Below, piece by piece: positions 36,197-48,361 of a stretch of DNA of 64,000 nt (positions within the stretch are counted from its first letter, which is position 1; each line of letters starts with the position of its first letter). Below the pieces are notes generated by a model. That model did not search any database and was not told the DNA's origin. It saw nothing but the letters and a program-made list of their open reading frames with translations. The position numbers and the translations under genes were made by a program. The DNA comes from Pogostemon cablin (taxonomy: Eukaryota; Streptophyta; Magnoliopsida; Lamiales; Lamiaceae). Location: the NCBI GenBank assembly GCA_023678885.1, contig CM043002.1:948022-1012021 (forward strand). The letters run 5' to 3'.

Positions 36197-39100
36197 ATGG
36201 CGGTGGCAGCAGAGGCAGAGGCTCAGATACCTGTTTCTGCTCAAGTTGTGAGTTTTTCATCACCTTTTTTTTTTCTCTTTTGTGCAAATTCATTTTTTGT
36301 TTGTTTTAATCTTTTTATTGGAATATTTGGCAGTGTTAACTTTGATTTGGTTTTGTGTTTTGGTGGAAGACAGGTGGCAAATGCATTTGTGCAGCAGTAT
36401 TATCACATCCTGCATCACTCACCGGGGGTCGTTCATCGGTTTTATCAGGACATAAGTAAGCTTGGTCGCCCTGAGGACGATGGCTTCATGAGCATCACCA
36501 CCACTATGCAAGTAATCTCTCTCTCTCTCACTCATTATCTAACATGCCTGGTTGATTGCGTGAACTGGCTTGCTCTTGTGTTTGATAAACGAGGCGCTAG
36601 TTCTTGTTTTATTTCCTTGCTGCCTTGACATGGGTTTAATACTTTAATGGATTGTAATCCTTGCTGTTACTGCACAGAATTGGATGAGAATAATAGAAGA
36701 AATCTAATATATTCTGAGTTGAATCAATGGAAATGTTTGAAGTAGCTCATTTAAACTTTAGATATCCGTATTATTTCTTGGCCATTGTTACGCCTCTGTG
36801 TTATGAATGGAATGCTATTTTTGTATATTGTATGAAGTGCAGTTTCTTCCTTCTTTTGCTTTTTAAAGATGTAGGATGGATGCTTGCTGTATGTGCTAAT
36901 TATTTTGAGCCTACGAAATATGCTTTTTAAGTCTCATTTATATGTGGGTATGATGCACTTGACAGGCCATAAATGACAAGATTGTATCGCTCAACTATAG
37001 TGACTTCCGAGCTGAGATTAATTCAGTGGATTCACAAGAGTCCTTTAACGGTGGGGTTCATGTTCTGGTAACCGGCTATCTGAGAGGGACAGAGAACTCA
37101 GTCCGCAAGTTTGCTCAATCTTTCTTCCTTGCACCACAAGACAGGGGCTACTTCGTTCTGAATGATATGTTCCGGTACCTGGATAATGCCAGTGCTCATC
37201 CAATCTTAGGAAATGATGATGGGCCGTCCACAACTCTTGACTCAAGTAACCAATGTGTTCCTTAATTCTTTTATCTTTGTCCTATTCTTTACTTTTTATG
37301 TAGTGATAATCTTGTTCTGCTTGTAGCATTGGCAGTCCCTGCGCCAGTTCAAGAGAACCATGTTTCTGAGCAAAGCACTCCTACAGAGGAAGCTGTGGTC
37401 GGAGAAGTCTATGATCCTCCTGAGAATGGTGATGCACCGATTGTTAAAGAAGAAATCCCTGTGGCTGAGGTTGTTAATGAAGTCGAAGATGTTAAACAGA
37501 TTGTTGTGGAATCCAGTGCCAAAATTGAGGATGTGCCAAAGAAATCTTATGCCTCTATTGTAAGTAGCAATGAGCAGTTCAATATAATTAAATTCTGCAC
37601 TCTATGCTTGTATAGTGTATACTATCTCGTAGTTATGCCAGTTGTCAAATCAATGTTTTGACTGGCTCCATTACTTATTTGTTTACTCCTATATACTTTA
37701 TAAGTGGAATTTTCTATTATTAGCATGTTAGATTTCTCATAAGTAAATATTGTACAGGTGATGCATCTCAGGGAAAGTGTTGCAAAAGGTCCTCACCCTC
37801 GTACCGTTCCTGTGAGACCTCCAACAGCAAAGAGCATTGAACAGGGGCCTGATGGAATTGTGTCCAGTTCAAAATCTGTTAATATTTCTGAGGGCATGCA
37901 GCTCAAGGAAAGTGTTGGAGCTCTCCCACCCCAGCGGGTTATTCCTTCCAAGACTCCACTGAAGAATGTTGAGCAGGCAAATCCAACTTCTACACCAGCT
38001 ACTAATGGGCCTGTTTCGAGTCCAGAATCTGTGGATAATGGGAACAGCCAAGACAGTGAATGTATGGGATTTTTAATTTTCATTTCCTATTCAAGACTTG
38101 GTCATCTCCTGGGTTTGAGTGGAGCTCTTGTATTTATGAATTGAATTAATCCTTTTTATTCTTATGCAGCTGATGGTTACTCAATCTATATAAAGGGCCT
38201 TCCAACGAATGCTTCAGAGGCCTTACTTGAGGAAGTATTCAGGAAATTTGGAAGTATCAAGAATGATGGAGTTCAAGTCAGGAGCAACAGAGTATGCATC
38301 AACCTATTGACTACTAATGCTTATTAAGATGGCTAAGATGTTTAGAGATGTAATTTACCTGTCTGAATATTGTAGATGCAGCAACAAGCTTTTTGTTTTG
38401 GCTTTGTGGAATTTGAAGAGGCAAGTTCTGTGCAAAAAGCACTAGAGGTATGTAATTTTTTGATCAGTTTAACTTGAGAACCGAAATTAGTATTGCTTGA
38501 TATCCGATGCATCCTTTTTCTCTTTCCTTGAAAAAGTGTTATTCTGGCCTTGGGATCTTTACAGTCCTGTTGTTTTTCCTTGTTTTAAAGAGCTGGTTTT
38601 ACATATTTTCTTATCCTATATTAGCAATTAATTTCGTAAACACCTTACCTTGACAAAATTTGGGCTAAGTTTAATTTATTCCATGTAGGTATGCTTCATT
38701 TTATTTTATTCTTGTCTGGAATCTGGATTAATTTCATAATTTGTGGTTAAATAGCTTATATAGTGTAGTAGTGCCTTTATTTTTCTCCACCTTGCTGTAT
38801 AAGATGAGTTTGATGCTGTACATAAAGCGATCATGTATTGAATTTATTTGGCACTATTAACCAAAACCATATTTAGGAGTTCTCCACCTTCTGAATAGGA
38901 TGTAAAAGCTTCTGCTCAAAATTCTGATGATTATATTTTAGAAGCTGTGATAATGAGCGCTGTGTTCGATGTTTCAGGCTTCTCCAGTGACAATTGGTGG
39001 GCGCCAGGCGTTTGTTGAAGAGAAGAGGTCAACATATTCTCGAGGCAAGTGGAGATAACTTATGATGCATGCTCTTTAGGAGGTTTAATGATCATTGATT

Positions 39101-39572
39101 TGCAACAACGGCTATTTAATGTGTACTAGTAAAAAGTTTTAAACAAGGATAGCAGAATTCATCTACTCCAGCTTTACTCTTCTTTTTACATTCCCACATC
39201 TTTCCATAGAAATTCTATTAAATGTTTATATATATATATATGTTGATTTCTACATTCATTATATTTGCTTTGTGTTTTCAAACAGGAAATGCCAAGGGAA
39301 GATTTCAATCTGGTAGAGGTTCTGGATTTAGAAACGAGGAAGTCAGAGGCCGTGGAAATTATGGAGGTGGCAGGGGTTACAACAGGGTGGGTGATTTCAA
39401 CGGCAGAGGTGAGTTTAGCAACAGGGGCGGCAACCGCGGAGGATCTTTTAATCGTGATGGATACCAGAGGTCTGAAACCATTAATAGCAATGGAGGCCGC
39501 ATGAGCCGCGCAGGTATCATGGCGAATGGCAATGCAAAAAATATGACGCCTCAGGTTTCCGCCACTGCTTGA
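36197..39572 (+). CDS. G3BP: G3BP-like protein copy 2 (NTF2 domain, RRM, RGG tail), 515 aa
   Basis: Nine exons: 36197-36247, 36374-36511, 36966-37245, 37327-37559, 37758-38061, 38170-38291, 38382-38447, 38978-39044 and 39286-39572, 1548 bases in frame. Exons 2, 3, 6, 7, 8 and 9 have exactly the lengths of copy 1; exons 1, 4 and 5 differ by small multiples of three. The NTF2 domain, RNP2 IYIKGL, RNP1 CFGFVEFE and RGG tail are all intact. The N-terminus lacks the poly-Ala run of copy 1. Exon 5 has a diverged internal repeat (MHLRESV and MQLKESV). The last intron (39045-39285) again has a GC donor, CGAG/GCAAGT, and retention adds KWR then a stop. Both copies look functional. The likely role is stress-granule RNA binding, as for copy 1; the linker is where the two differ most. 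Confidence 0.93.
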
Positions 39573-40451
39573 GGAATTGTAGCTGGAAAGTGGTGAGTTT
39601 TTTAATCTAGGCTCTGTGTTTAGAAATTTATTTCTAGGAATTATTACATTGTTGGAAATATTATTGGGGTTTAGTCACCTGAAAGGCTCTAGTTGCTACT
39701 TTGTTCACATTTTTCCACTTGTGGGTAAAGTTGATTAGGAAATGAGGAGGTTTAAGTAGGTTCTTTTAGAAGCAAGGACTGGTGCCCTGGAGAAGCGATA
39801 TTTTCGAGTCATTTTGCCCGTTGTATTCGTTGATATCATATTCAGGGCTGCATTCTTATTCACTGGGTAGGTAGCTGCTGTTTGATTCAGTTGGTGGCAG
39901 TCGTAAAAATGAGTGGTGTTAAAATAAGGAGTGTGGGTATTATAACATAATTTGTAGTTACTCGTTTTGACATGTGCACCAGATAAACTCCGCTTTTGAC
40001 CTGTCCATATTACCATTGCAATGTGTAATTGCTGCTGCTTTTTTTCTTTTTAATGATTAGGGAGGGGGGGTTGTTGCTATGTCTATGTTTCCACTTTATG
40101 ATTAGCGTTTAGGTAAGAGTTAATTAATGATGTTGATGTATGTGGGTGAGTTATTGGTTGATTGCAGAAGTGGGGTTCTATAGTTAAGCCTTGGTTTGCC
40201 ATTATCATGTAATTACTCTGCACTTAATGTTTGTCTCCATTTCTGGAAATTGAAACCGAAATCTCTTCTTAAATTAATCCATCAAAGGCTAATTTCTTTT
40301 TAGCGCACCGCGCTGATTTTGTTCTTTGCTTTGATGATTAGCTTTCTAGGGTTTTTTTCTTTCCAATAGGGTGCGTTTGCTTTCAAAATTTTAAGTACAT
40401 TTTCTTTTTTGGGTTGTTCCATAAAGGTTAATATGTAAATTATATAATGGG
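39573..40451 (+). other. 3' flank of G3BP copy 2
   Basis: Similar to the copy 1 3' flank until about 40050, with a small insertion near 39660-39690, then unrelated AT-rich sequence. No gene is supported. Confidence 0.55.
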
Positions 40452-41086
40452 TAGAGCTGTTAAATGAAACGAGCTACTAGAAAGCTCGGCTCGTTAAAGC
40501 TCTAGCTCAGCTTAGCTCGTGACTACTCGAGCTCGAGTTCGAGTTCTCCTTATGCTCGTTATCTTAACGAGTCGAGCTCAGCTCGACATGACTCGATTAT
40601 TTTAATAATAATAATTATAATTAATAATAATACTCCATTCGTCCCACATATTTATTCGCACTGTTCATTTTGAGGTATTCCAGGTATTTATTCAAATTTC
40701 ACTAATAATAAAAATACATTATACATCTCCCATGAATATTTTTTATATTTTATTCATCATTTTCAATAATTTTTTTTTTATTTTTTTACACTTTATTTAT
40801 CATTTCCAATAATTTTATTTTGTTCTTTTTAAATTATCAATTTATGCGTACTTTTTCTTAAATTCTATATTAAAAAAAACGCTTCTTAATCTCTGTGCCT
40901 GTATAAACGTGAACAAATACCCGGGACGGAGGGGGTTATATAATAAATATTAAATATAAGATATATTTATTAAAAATCGGCTTGATAAACTCGACTCGAT
41001 TTGCTTAACGAGCCAAACCAAGCTCGACTTGGCTCGAAAACTACTTGAGCCGAGTTCGAGCTCGCTCGGCTCTAATAACAACTCTA
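40452..41086. mobile_element. hAT-like MITE with subterminal GCTCG repeats, split by a Stowaway
   Basis: Ends TAGAGCTGTTA and TAATAACAACTCTA are inverted. Nearby flanks ATAATGGG and TTAATGGG (41089-41096) look like an 8-bp duplication with one change and a small offset. Both subterminal regions are rich in CTCGAGCTCG and AACGAGC motifs, and the two halves would be continuous without the insertion at 40633-40936. Confidence 0.65.
40633..40936. mobile_element. Stowaway MITE nested in the hAT-like element
   Basis: The left end is TA then CTCCATTCGTCCCACATAT; the right end is CCCGGGACGGAGGGGGT then TA. Inverted inner match: TATTTATTCGCACTG with TATTTGTTCACG. Confidence 0.75.
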
Positions 41087-42078
41087 AATTAATGGGAGTA
41101 CATTTTAACTCAAATTTATTATTTCATCCCACTTTCATAATTTTTGAACTCCAAAAAAACCCCCCAAAATAAACATAACAATTTATTTTTCAACATTCAA
41201 CTTTTACACTTTTTTAAATGTCTATTCATAAGTCATTTATTTTATAAATTCTTAACTTAAAAAAAATTCTACAAACCAATATATATATTTTCGATTCACA
41301 GATTATATCTTTTAAATGAATATGCACTTGTACTCAAAATGAACTCATTCATCGAAAGTAAAAATCTTTTACATGAATATATGGTCGTTGTATGCAAAAG
41401 TAATTCAATCACCAAAAGCAGACCTACTCGTACGGCCGACCATCATAAGCTCGGCCACCATCACTTTGTACACTAAAATTTCTTATACTTTTCATTCTCC
41501 TTCGTTCATCTAAATTTGGAGTCTTACTAGGGTGCAATCAATCTCCATCCTTATATTTTAATTAATAACTAACTTTATGAATAACTTAATTACTATTATA
41601 CACCCCTAAATTTGATGTAGTCCTTAATCCCATTGTCCGCTACCTCCGTTCATTAAAAATGTTAACATTTGTTTTTTTTTTAACATAAATTAATGAATAT
41701 TTTTATTTTCATCGACTAAAATGGTTTGCGTTTAATTTTCTATGTAGATTAATATTTTACATGTATCAAATAGGAGTAATTGTATTAATGATGCATGTAA
41801 GGTCATTATGAGATTTTTTTGTTAAAAAAGAAAAATGTATATCCGAAATAGTAAAATATAAACCTTTTAAATAAATAGAGTGTATTTTTTGAAACTTCCT
41901 GCATTACAAAAACTCATTCTTTTCCTATTTATTTATTTTAATAAATCATTCATAATATATATTTTAACTTTGTTATTACATTTTTTTTAAAACATCTCAT
42001 GAGTATATGCGATCGAATATATTTTTGGCTCGTAGTACGTCTTAAGTCCTTTCCAAACTTTGTACTCCAAATTTGATA
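41087..42078. other. Gene-free AT-rich region
   Basis: No supportable gene. A Stowaway-type left end (TACCTCCGTTCATT at 41641) occurs without a clear partner. Confidence 0.5.
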
Positions 42079-42080
42079 TA

Positions 42081-42321
42081 CTCTATCCGTTCCATAATAC
42101 TTTTCAAAATTTTCTCATTTGTTTGTCCCACAATACTTTTCGCACCCCAAAAAAGGAAACATCACTTTATTTAACAACCTCAAAAGTTACTCTTATTTCA
42201 AATTTGTTACTCATTTTTCACACATATATCATTACATTTATACTTTTTTATTACCTAAAAGTACTACAATACCTTCCAAAGTCAACAACGTAACGTGAAA
42301 AGTATTATGGGACGAAGGAAG
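42081..42321. mobile_element. Stowaway MITE, about 241 bp
   Basis: The left end CTCTATCCGTTCCATAATAC and the right-end complement CTTCCTTCGTCCCATAATAC match in most positions. TA flanks both sides (42079-42080 and 42322-42323). Confidence 0.75.
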
Positions 42322-42685
42322 TATATTATAAAATGTGTATGTGTGAGAAGGGAAATTATTTTATGAATTGGGTTCACTTTCGTTTATGTCGTATTAGAAA
42401 ATTAAAGTTTAATATATTTTTAAGGTTTAGAAGGGAAATGTGTATGTTATGTGACTCTGTTTCAACCCTACTCAAAATAACTTTTTTTTTTCCTATAAAT
42501 TGAAATTTTGTCGCTGTGTAGTACACGAAAAAGTTAGATGAGACGAGACACCTAAATTATCATTATTATCCATTGAAGAAGAAAGAAGAAGATTATATAG
42601 AACAGAAATTAAGTGGTAAAGATAATGATGCAAAGGTAGTAGCCTAGCATATATTTACCAATTAATCCAGAAACAAATTAATCAA
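42322..42685 (-). other. 3' flank of the membrane-protein gene
   Basis: AT-rich; likely contains the 3'UTR of the minus-strand gene ending at 42686. Nothing else seen. Confidence 0.4.
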
Positions 42686-43999
42686 TTAATTATAATACCT
42701 ACTATTGCTATGATGCACCTTCTTGCTATGCTTATGCTTATGCAGCCACCCCATCCCTTTAATGGCTTTCGAAATCTTCACAAGGTTAGGCATTCCCACA
42801 CCCAGATTCATCTTCCCCGTCGACATCTTCAACGCCTGCAAACAGCACAATTGCCCTGCCACTTCCTCCTCCTCTTCTTCCTCCTCCTGTTTCTCTCTCC
42901 TCTTCGATTTCTTCTCGCTCTTCTTCGTGGAATCCACCTCGTACGTCTCCCACAGTGAATCCATCCCCTCGCCGCCGTCCACGTTGTGCCGCTCCTCGAA
43001 CAGCTTGCACGCCAGCGTCCGATTCCACTCCTTCTCTCTCCTCATCGATCCCAACGACCTCTCCGATTTTAGACTCGACTTTCTCTCTCTTTCGTCGCCT
43101 CCGCCGTCATTGTGGGAATGTGATTTCGCCGTCTCTATTTTTTCTCCATCTAGTAGTATTTTATTGTTGGTTGTTGCATCGGATCCATTAATGAGCAGTA
43201 CTGCAGTCGACACCGCTTTCTGATTTTCAACAACTTTTTCGATTTTCGCGCCCACTTTTTCCTTGTCGTCGGCCATCCGTTCGAATTCATCGAGTATTTT
43301 TGAGAAATTCGACGTCATTCTCTCATCTTCCGAGCAGGAATTCCGTTGCTCGAATCCATCGAGTATTTTTGAGGAATTCGACGCCATTCTCTTATCTTCC
43401 GAGGAGGAATTCTGTCGCTCGAATTCATCGAGTATTTTTGAGAAATTCGACGTCATTCTCTCATCTTCCGAGCAGGAATTCCGTCGCTCTAATTCATCGA
43501 GTATTTTTGAGGAATTTGACGCCATTCTCTTATCTTCCGAGGAGGAATTCTGTCGCTCGAATTCATCGAGTATTTTTGAGAAATTCGACGTCATTGTCTT
43601 CTCTTCCGAGCAGGAATTCTGAAATTTGTCGGTGAGATTCAATTCCGCAGCGAAATCGTCGTCTACTAGTTGTTTCATGCCGGTGAATCCAATTAGGGTT
43701 TCTGTGGTGAGAGAAGAGCCGAAGAGAAGGTCGTAGATTCCGAGATCATCGAAAGAGTGGAAGTCGTCATGATCTATATTTTTCCAGAATCCGAGTTTGG
43801 AATTGTATTTAGTTCGGAGATGGGAGAAATTGAAATTGAAGCTAGAGAGGGAGAGAATGGAGGTGGTGATGAAAAGAGGAGAGAGAAATGAGAAGAGTGG
43901 GATGAAGTAAGGTGCGAAGAAGATGAAGTAAGAGAGGTAGAGAGGATGAGAGAGAATTCGGAACATTAGATTAGAAAATTGGGAGCACCAGTCTGGCAT
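42686..43999 (-). CDS. Plant-specific membrane protein of unknown function, 437 aa, with 23-aa tandem repeats
   Basis: One intronless frame from ATG at 43999 to the stop at 42686. The first 50 residues are hydrophobic (LYLSYFIFFAPYFIPLF, then FITTSILSLSSF), predicting one or two membrane passes. A conserved-looking patch (FHSFDDLGIYDLLFGSS) precedes five tandem 23-aa repeats of the type SSEDKRMASNSSKILDEFER (about residues 125-240). A charged, likely coiled-coil stretch with a poly-Glu run follows. The C-terminus contains NRTLACKLFEERHNVDGGEG and CCLQALKMSTGKMNLGVG. I recognise these C-terminal motifs from uncharacterised plant proteins but know no function. Codon use and the conserved ends argue for a real gene despite the repeats. 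Confidence 0.8.
   Translation of the reverse strand: MPDWCSQFSNLMFRILSHPLYLSYFIFFAPYFIPLFSFLSPLFITTSILSLSSFNFNFSHLRTKYNSKLGFWKNIDHDDFHSFDDLGIYDLLFGSSLTTETLIGFTGMKQLVDDDFAAELNLTDKFQNSCSEEKTMTSNFSKILDEFERQNSSSEDKRMASNSSKILDELERRNSCSEDERMTSNFSKILDEFERQNSSSEDKRMASNSSKILDGFEQRNSCSEDERMTSNFSKILDEFERMADDKEKVGAKIEKVVENQKAVSTAVLLINGSDATTNNKILLDGEKIETAKSHSHNDGGGDERERKSSLKSERSLGSMRREKEWNRTLACKLFEERHNVDGGEGMDSLWETYEVDSTKKSEKKSKRREKQEEEEEEEEVAGQLCCLQALKMSTGKMNLGVGMPNLVKISKAIKGMGWLHKHKHSKKVHHSNSRYYN
43281..43625 (-). repeat. Five coding tandem repeats of 69 bp in two alternating types
   Basis: Repeat starts at 43281, 43350, 43419, 43488 and 43557, an exact 69-bp period equal to 23 codons, so copy number changes keep the frame. 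Copies 1, 3 and 5 share GAGAAATTCGACGTCAT and GAGCAGGAATTC; copies 2 and 4 share GAGGAATT-GACGCCATTC and GAGGAGGAATTC. This points to amplification of a 138-bp dimer. Confidence 0.92.
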
Positions 44000-44280
44000 T
44001 GTAGTGTTAAGAGTGTAGAGAGAGAAAAGATGGTGAAGAAATAACAGAGGATGAATGAAGAAGAGAAGAAGAATCTTTTTTGATTTAGAAAGGTAAGTGC
44101 AGCAATCGTAGTAGTAGTGAATGCGGCGTGAATAAAGGAAACTTAATATGAGAGAGAGACTGTAACTAACAAAAACTTACTGTGGCTGTGGGACAAACAC
44201 CACAACAGACCCTCCCCTTTCTTCTTTTCATTTTCAAATTATTTCTTAATTTCTTCCATTACAATTCTCACCTTCTAAAA
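44000..44280 (-). promoter_or_regulatory. 5' leader and promoter region of the membrane-protein gene
   Basis: Purine-rich on the plus strand (44010-44160), so CT-rich on the gene strand, which is common in plant leaders. No specific site is called. Confidence 0.4.
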
Positions 44281-44574
44281 ACACTATTCCCATTTTAGGT
44301 ATTTTTATCCACTTTCCATTTTAGAGTGTCTCACGTATTTTTACTCATTCCATTTTTGGTAAAAATACATAATATTTTATTACTTACTTTTTACAATCCC
44401 AACAACTTTAATTATTTTTTTACACTTTATTCATCATTCTCAATAACTTTATTTACTTTTTCTTTTTAAATTTCTAATTTATCCATACTTTCTTTCACAT
44501 TATATATTAAAAACATAAAACGTCTTAATCTACGTATCCGTACAAACGGGTAAAAATACCCAGGACGGAGGGAG
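44281..44574. mobile_element. Stowaway-like MITE, left end diverged
   Basis: The right end TACCCAGGACGGAGGGAG is followed by TA at 44575. The inner GGTAAAAATACCC matches GGTATTTTTATCC on the left. The left TA and TIR are not clear, so the left border is approximate. Confidence 0.5.
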
Positions 44575-44576
44575 TA

Positions 44577-46557
44577 TAATATTTTAAAGTGTAATGAGCT
44601 GAGAAAAATTACATTTTAATGTGTAGTGAGTATTTGTATTAGTTTTGAGTGTAGCCATGTATAGTGGGTTGAATATAATAATATTATGAGTGTCATATCA
44701 ACCCAAAAAGAAAATTGATATTTTGTTTTGAGACGGACAAAAATAGCAAAATTAACACTTATTAACGAGGGAGGGAGTAATATTTTCACATTTATATTTT
44801 GATCATCACATTATAAGATTTACATTTCCCTTTAGATCCATATATATCTATGATCCATATACAATATTAATACAATTACCCATTATATATTAATGGAGTA
44901 ATAACTACTCATTATACATTAATTAATGCAACTACTCACTATACATTAAAATATTATGTTGATCAACTTTACTCATTAAAATACTATATTTCTTAATTCA
45001 TTTATAAAGAACAAATGTAAAATTTCGAACGAATGGATGAATGGAGTAAAATTTTCAAAATAAATAATCTCTTAATATATCATATTTTTAAAAATATTAC
45101 TCACACCTACGCATAAATATAATTTATTTTATCATTTATTTATTATTTAAATTCTGTATCAAGTGAAAAAAAAAAAACAAAACTAATGAGACTCCGGACA
45201 GAGATAGTAGTTAATCTACATTAATATCAAATGATTACATGATTAACTAGATAGGAATTTGCAATAGTGTTCATAACAACCATATTATGCCTATCTAGTT
45301 TTTCCTCTGTCCAATGAAAGACGGTAGAAATTGACATGACTAAATTATGCTTTCTGTGTCCAAATGGAGATGGAGGAGAATAAATATCGACTTGACTCTA
45401 AATTAACACAATGACGACAACAGTTGCATTATAGCTGCAGATAGAGATAGATTAGTTAATTACATATTTTAATTTCTTTAGAGAAACATTCTCACTTCTT
45501 TTCCTTTTAAATTTTTTTTTTTTCATTTTTATCATTCCGTTGAAAAGGTATTTTATTTTAATTCGCACACACTTACTAATACATTAGAAAATGTAGGGTT
45601 AAAAGATAGAGGGAGTATTGTACAACAATAATATTGACATACAAACAAATTAAGGAAATTATTGATGGGAGGAGAAATTATATCACCTCACATAGTTATC
45701 CAGTTTGAATTCCATATCTCTGATTATAAATGTTGATTTTCAATTAATTAATCCACTGTCAATCTCATAAGTTAACGCCTCAATAATGAAATGCACAGTG
45801 TACATTAAATGTATAAAATCACTCGTTTATTGTTCCATATAATCAGCACTCAACAGCAATTCAAGATCTCATTTATTACGCCAGCAATATTATGGTTGGC
45901 TTTCATCTTTTTTCAACATAAAATTAGGTTTAAGGATTTATTGATGCAGTATGGAGTAATAATAAAACATAGATTTTTATTAATTAAATTATTTACACTA
46001 TTTTAAGTGATATATATATATATATATATATTCTTTTTAACATCAAATCGTTTGTGTCATTCTCGTGTATTATCTTCTTTGTAACTTATTATATGATTGA
46101 TACATAAAATGCAAAAGAGATGTACAATATATAATTGGACAGGTACAAACAAAAGACAGCATGATTAAAGGCATGTACTGGTCATGCTTCATAATGGGCA
46201 TGAGGTAAATATTTTAGATATATTTGGAGAAATAAATAAGAATAATCAAATGCAAATAATTCAGTGTGTATTACAAAGCCCACCATACATCACATGGCCA
46301 AGATATTCAATTTACAGGACAGACAATTTTACGTACAAATTCATCTATTTTATTTATTTCCAATCCATAATTAATATACGACAGACTGATCTATAAGGTT
46401 TTCAGATATGCTACACCAGCTTCTCATTCTCTTCCACTACATTCTTATCTTACCTTAAAAAACAGTGCCAATATATCTACAATAGTATGTATGATGTCTC
46501 TTGAGAGGAGATGACTCAACCAATATAATAATCAAATAAAAATAAAATAAAATAAAA
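44577..46557. other. Gene-free AT-rich region with MITE fragments
   Basis: No gene is supported. Stowaway-type right ends (GAGGGAGGGAGTA near 44769-44781 and AGATAGAGGGAGTA near 45605-45618) occur without clear left partners. Short (TA)n at 46011-46030. Confidence 0.5.
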
Positions 46558-46560
46558 CAC

Positions 46561-46812
46561 CTCCGTCTCGAAATGTATTTCACATATTTTTGTGTGTAGT
46601 GTGTAAGAAAAAAAATTATGTTTTAACATATATATAGTAGGAGAGAAGAAATATTTAAATTAATTTAATGAAAATGGTGTTTAAAATTGTTTTATTGTAT
46701 GAAAAAGAAGATATTATGTTGAGATATGAGTAAAAAATAGATATTATTATAAATAAAATGCAAAATACCTTATTGAAGTGAAAAAGGAAATCATGAAATA
46801 CAGACTAGGGAG
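46561..46812. mobile_element. Stowaway-like MITE
   Basis: The left CTCCGTCTCGAAATGTATTT and right-end complement CTCCCTAGTCTGTATTTCAT are imperfect inverted ends. TA follows on the right, but the left flank is AC, so the left border is diverged. Confidence 0.55.
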
Positions 46813-48361
46813 TATAGAAATATATCATTGCAGGTAGTTCTTAGAAACACTATAAATTACATGAAATTTGACCAAACATAACATGTAGCATGGTAATCCC
46901 ACATGCAAAAACATTACATTATACAATGGTACACCCACAATAGACATCAACCAATAATAGACAGCAATTAAAGTCAAATCTTAATTATGAAAACTACATT
47001 AAACAGGAGGTTGATTGATAGTGAATTCTAAAGGTATTTTTTGGGTACAAAAAAGGATCTGCACTTCACATGGGAAACCACTCAATTACTACTCCATTGC
47101 ACATCCCTTCCTTTTTTCACAACTACCACCCAAAGGAAAAAAAGAAGACCTTTTTCTAATCAGGGGACCAATATGCTTGCTGTTACATTTTTATGGAATA
47201 ATCCTGTGAGAACATTCACTATGAACCCACATTTTCTCAGCAACTAAAAGCTTTACATGTGAAACCATAAAGCAGTTCTTACAACCAAGAATACAGTATG
47301 CATGACTTAAATGCATATAAAGGGAAGAGGATATGATGCAAACAATTTCATTGCAGTTCCTTCTCCTAGGTGTATTTATTTTTCATGATGAGACACAATC
47401 CTTTTTCTGAGAGAATCCAAATAAATTAACTACTTTGCATGTCCAAGTCAATATTTAACGCATACTTTCTATTTTCATCCGTCGCCATGCTATATTTTCT
47501 GCAAACATTCAAAATAAGAAAATGACACTCTTATCATAACTCCTCCCTCGCTCACGTGATATACAATATACTACTTTATCTAAGACAACTAAATTATACA
47601 CCAAAAGTCAATAAATGTGAGTCTTTCTCAATGTTCGTATCTACTGTAAGCGTGCACGATGGAGTAACAATTATAATGGATATTGCACACGGTAATAACG
47701 TCTCAGATAAAACTAAGAGTTGAACATGTAGTTGTGCTCATCATTCTATTATCAATCATCCATAAAGCTAGGGAATCAATCATATTCACAAACAAGGAAG
47801 TGCTAGAATTTGTAGTAAAAGATAGAATTAACTAAAAGGGTCCACTAACAAGTGACAGGAGTAGCAAAATCATGAATTATTTATAGTCAAACATCCAATT
47901 GAAGTTCAAAAAGAACACTAAGAGAAAACTACCTTTCTGTGGCATTTTGCAGAAAGATCTTGGTTTTTATTTAATTAAAAATCCTCAAATTCGAAAGAAA
48001 TCCGAGTACAGTTCCCTTTAAGACTAGAGAATTCGGGGAAACCAGTTATCATGTTCTCCGCTTAGCTTAAACACTGGACAAATTCCTCTCCCAAACTAGA
48101 GGGAAATGTAAAAAGTAAAAAGTCCCCCTTCACTATAAATCCAAGTAAAGATGTTAATTTAGCAACAATCAGGGACAACCTCATCATTTACAAACAAAGC
48201 AAAAAAATACAAAACTGAAGAATTACTTTTTTTAAAATGTATACTTATCAAATAAATATCTCGTTACAAAATCAGAGAATTCAAGATTCAGAAACAACTA
48301 CTTGAATATAGAAAAACATCTCAAGAGACTTTCTAGGAACCTCCATGGAAGCTAATGCTCA
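46813..48361. other. 3' side of the 47-aa protein gene; no other gene supported
   Basis: AT-rich, with small ORFs only (47015-47247) that match nothing I know. Part may be 3'UTR of the minus-strand gene ending at 48362. Confidence 0.5.

Noticed and set aside
43263..43635. Plus-strand ORFs of 111-119 codons over the 69-bp repeats
   Set aside because: Shadow frames opposite the minus-strand membrane-protein gene, which has the longer frame and conserved ends.
46184..47247. Several 60-70 codon ORFs
   Set aside because: No conserved features and no gene-like composition.
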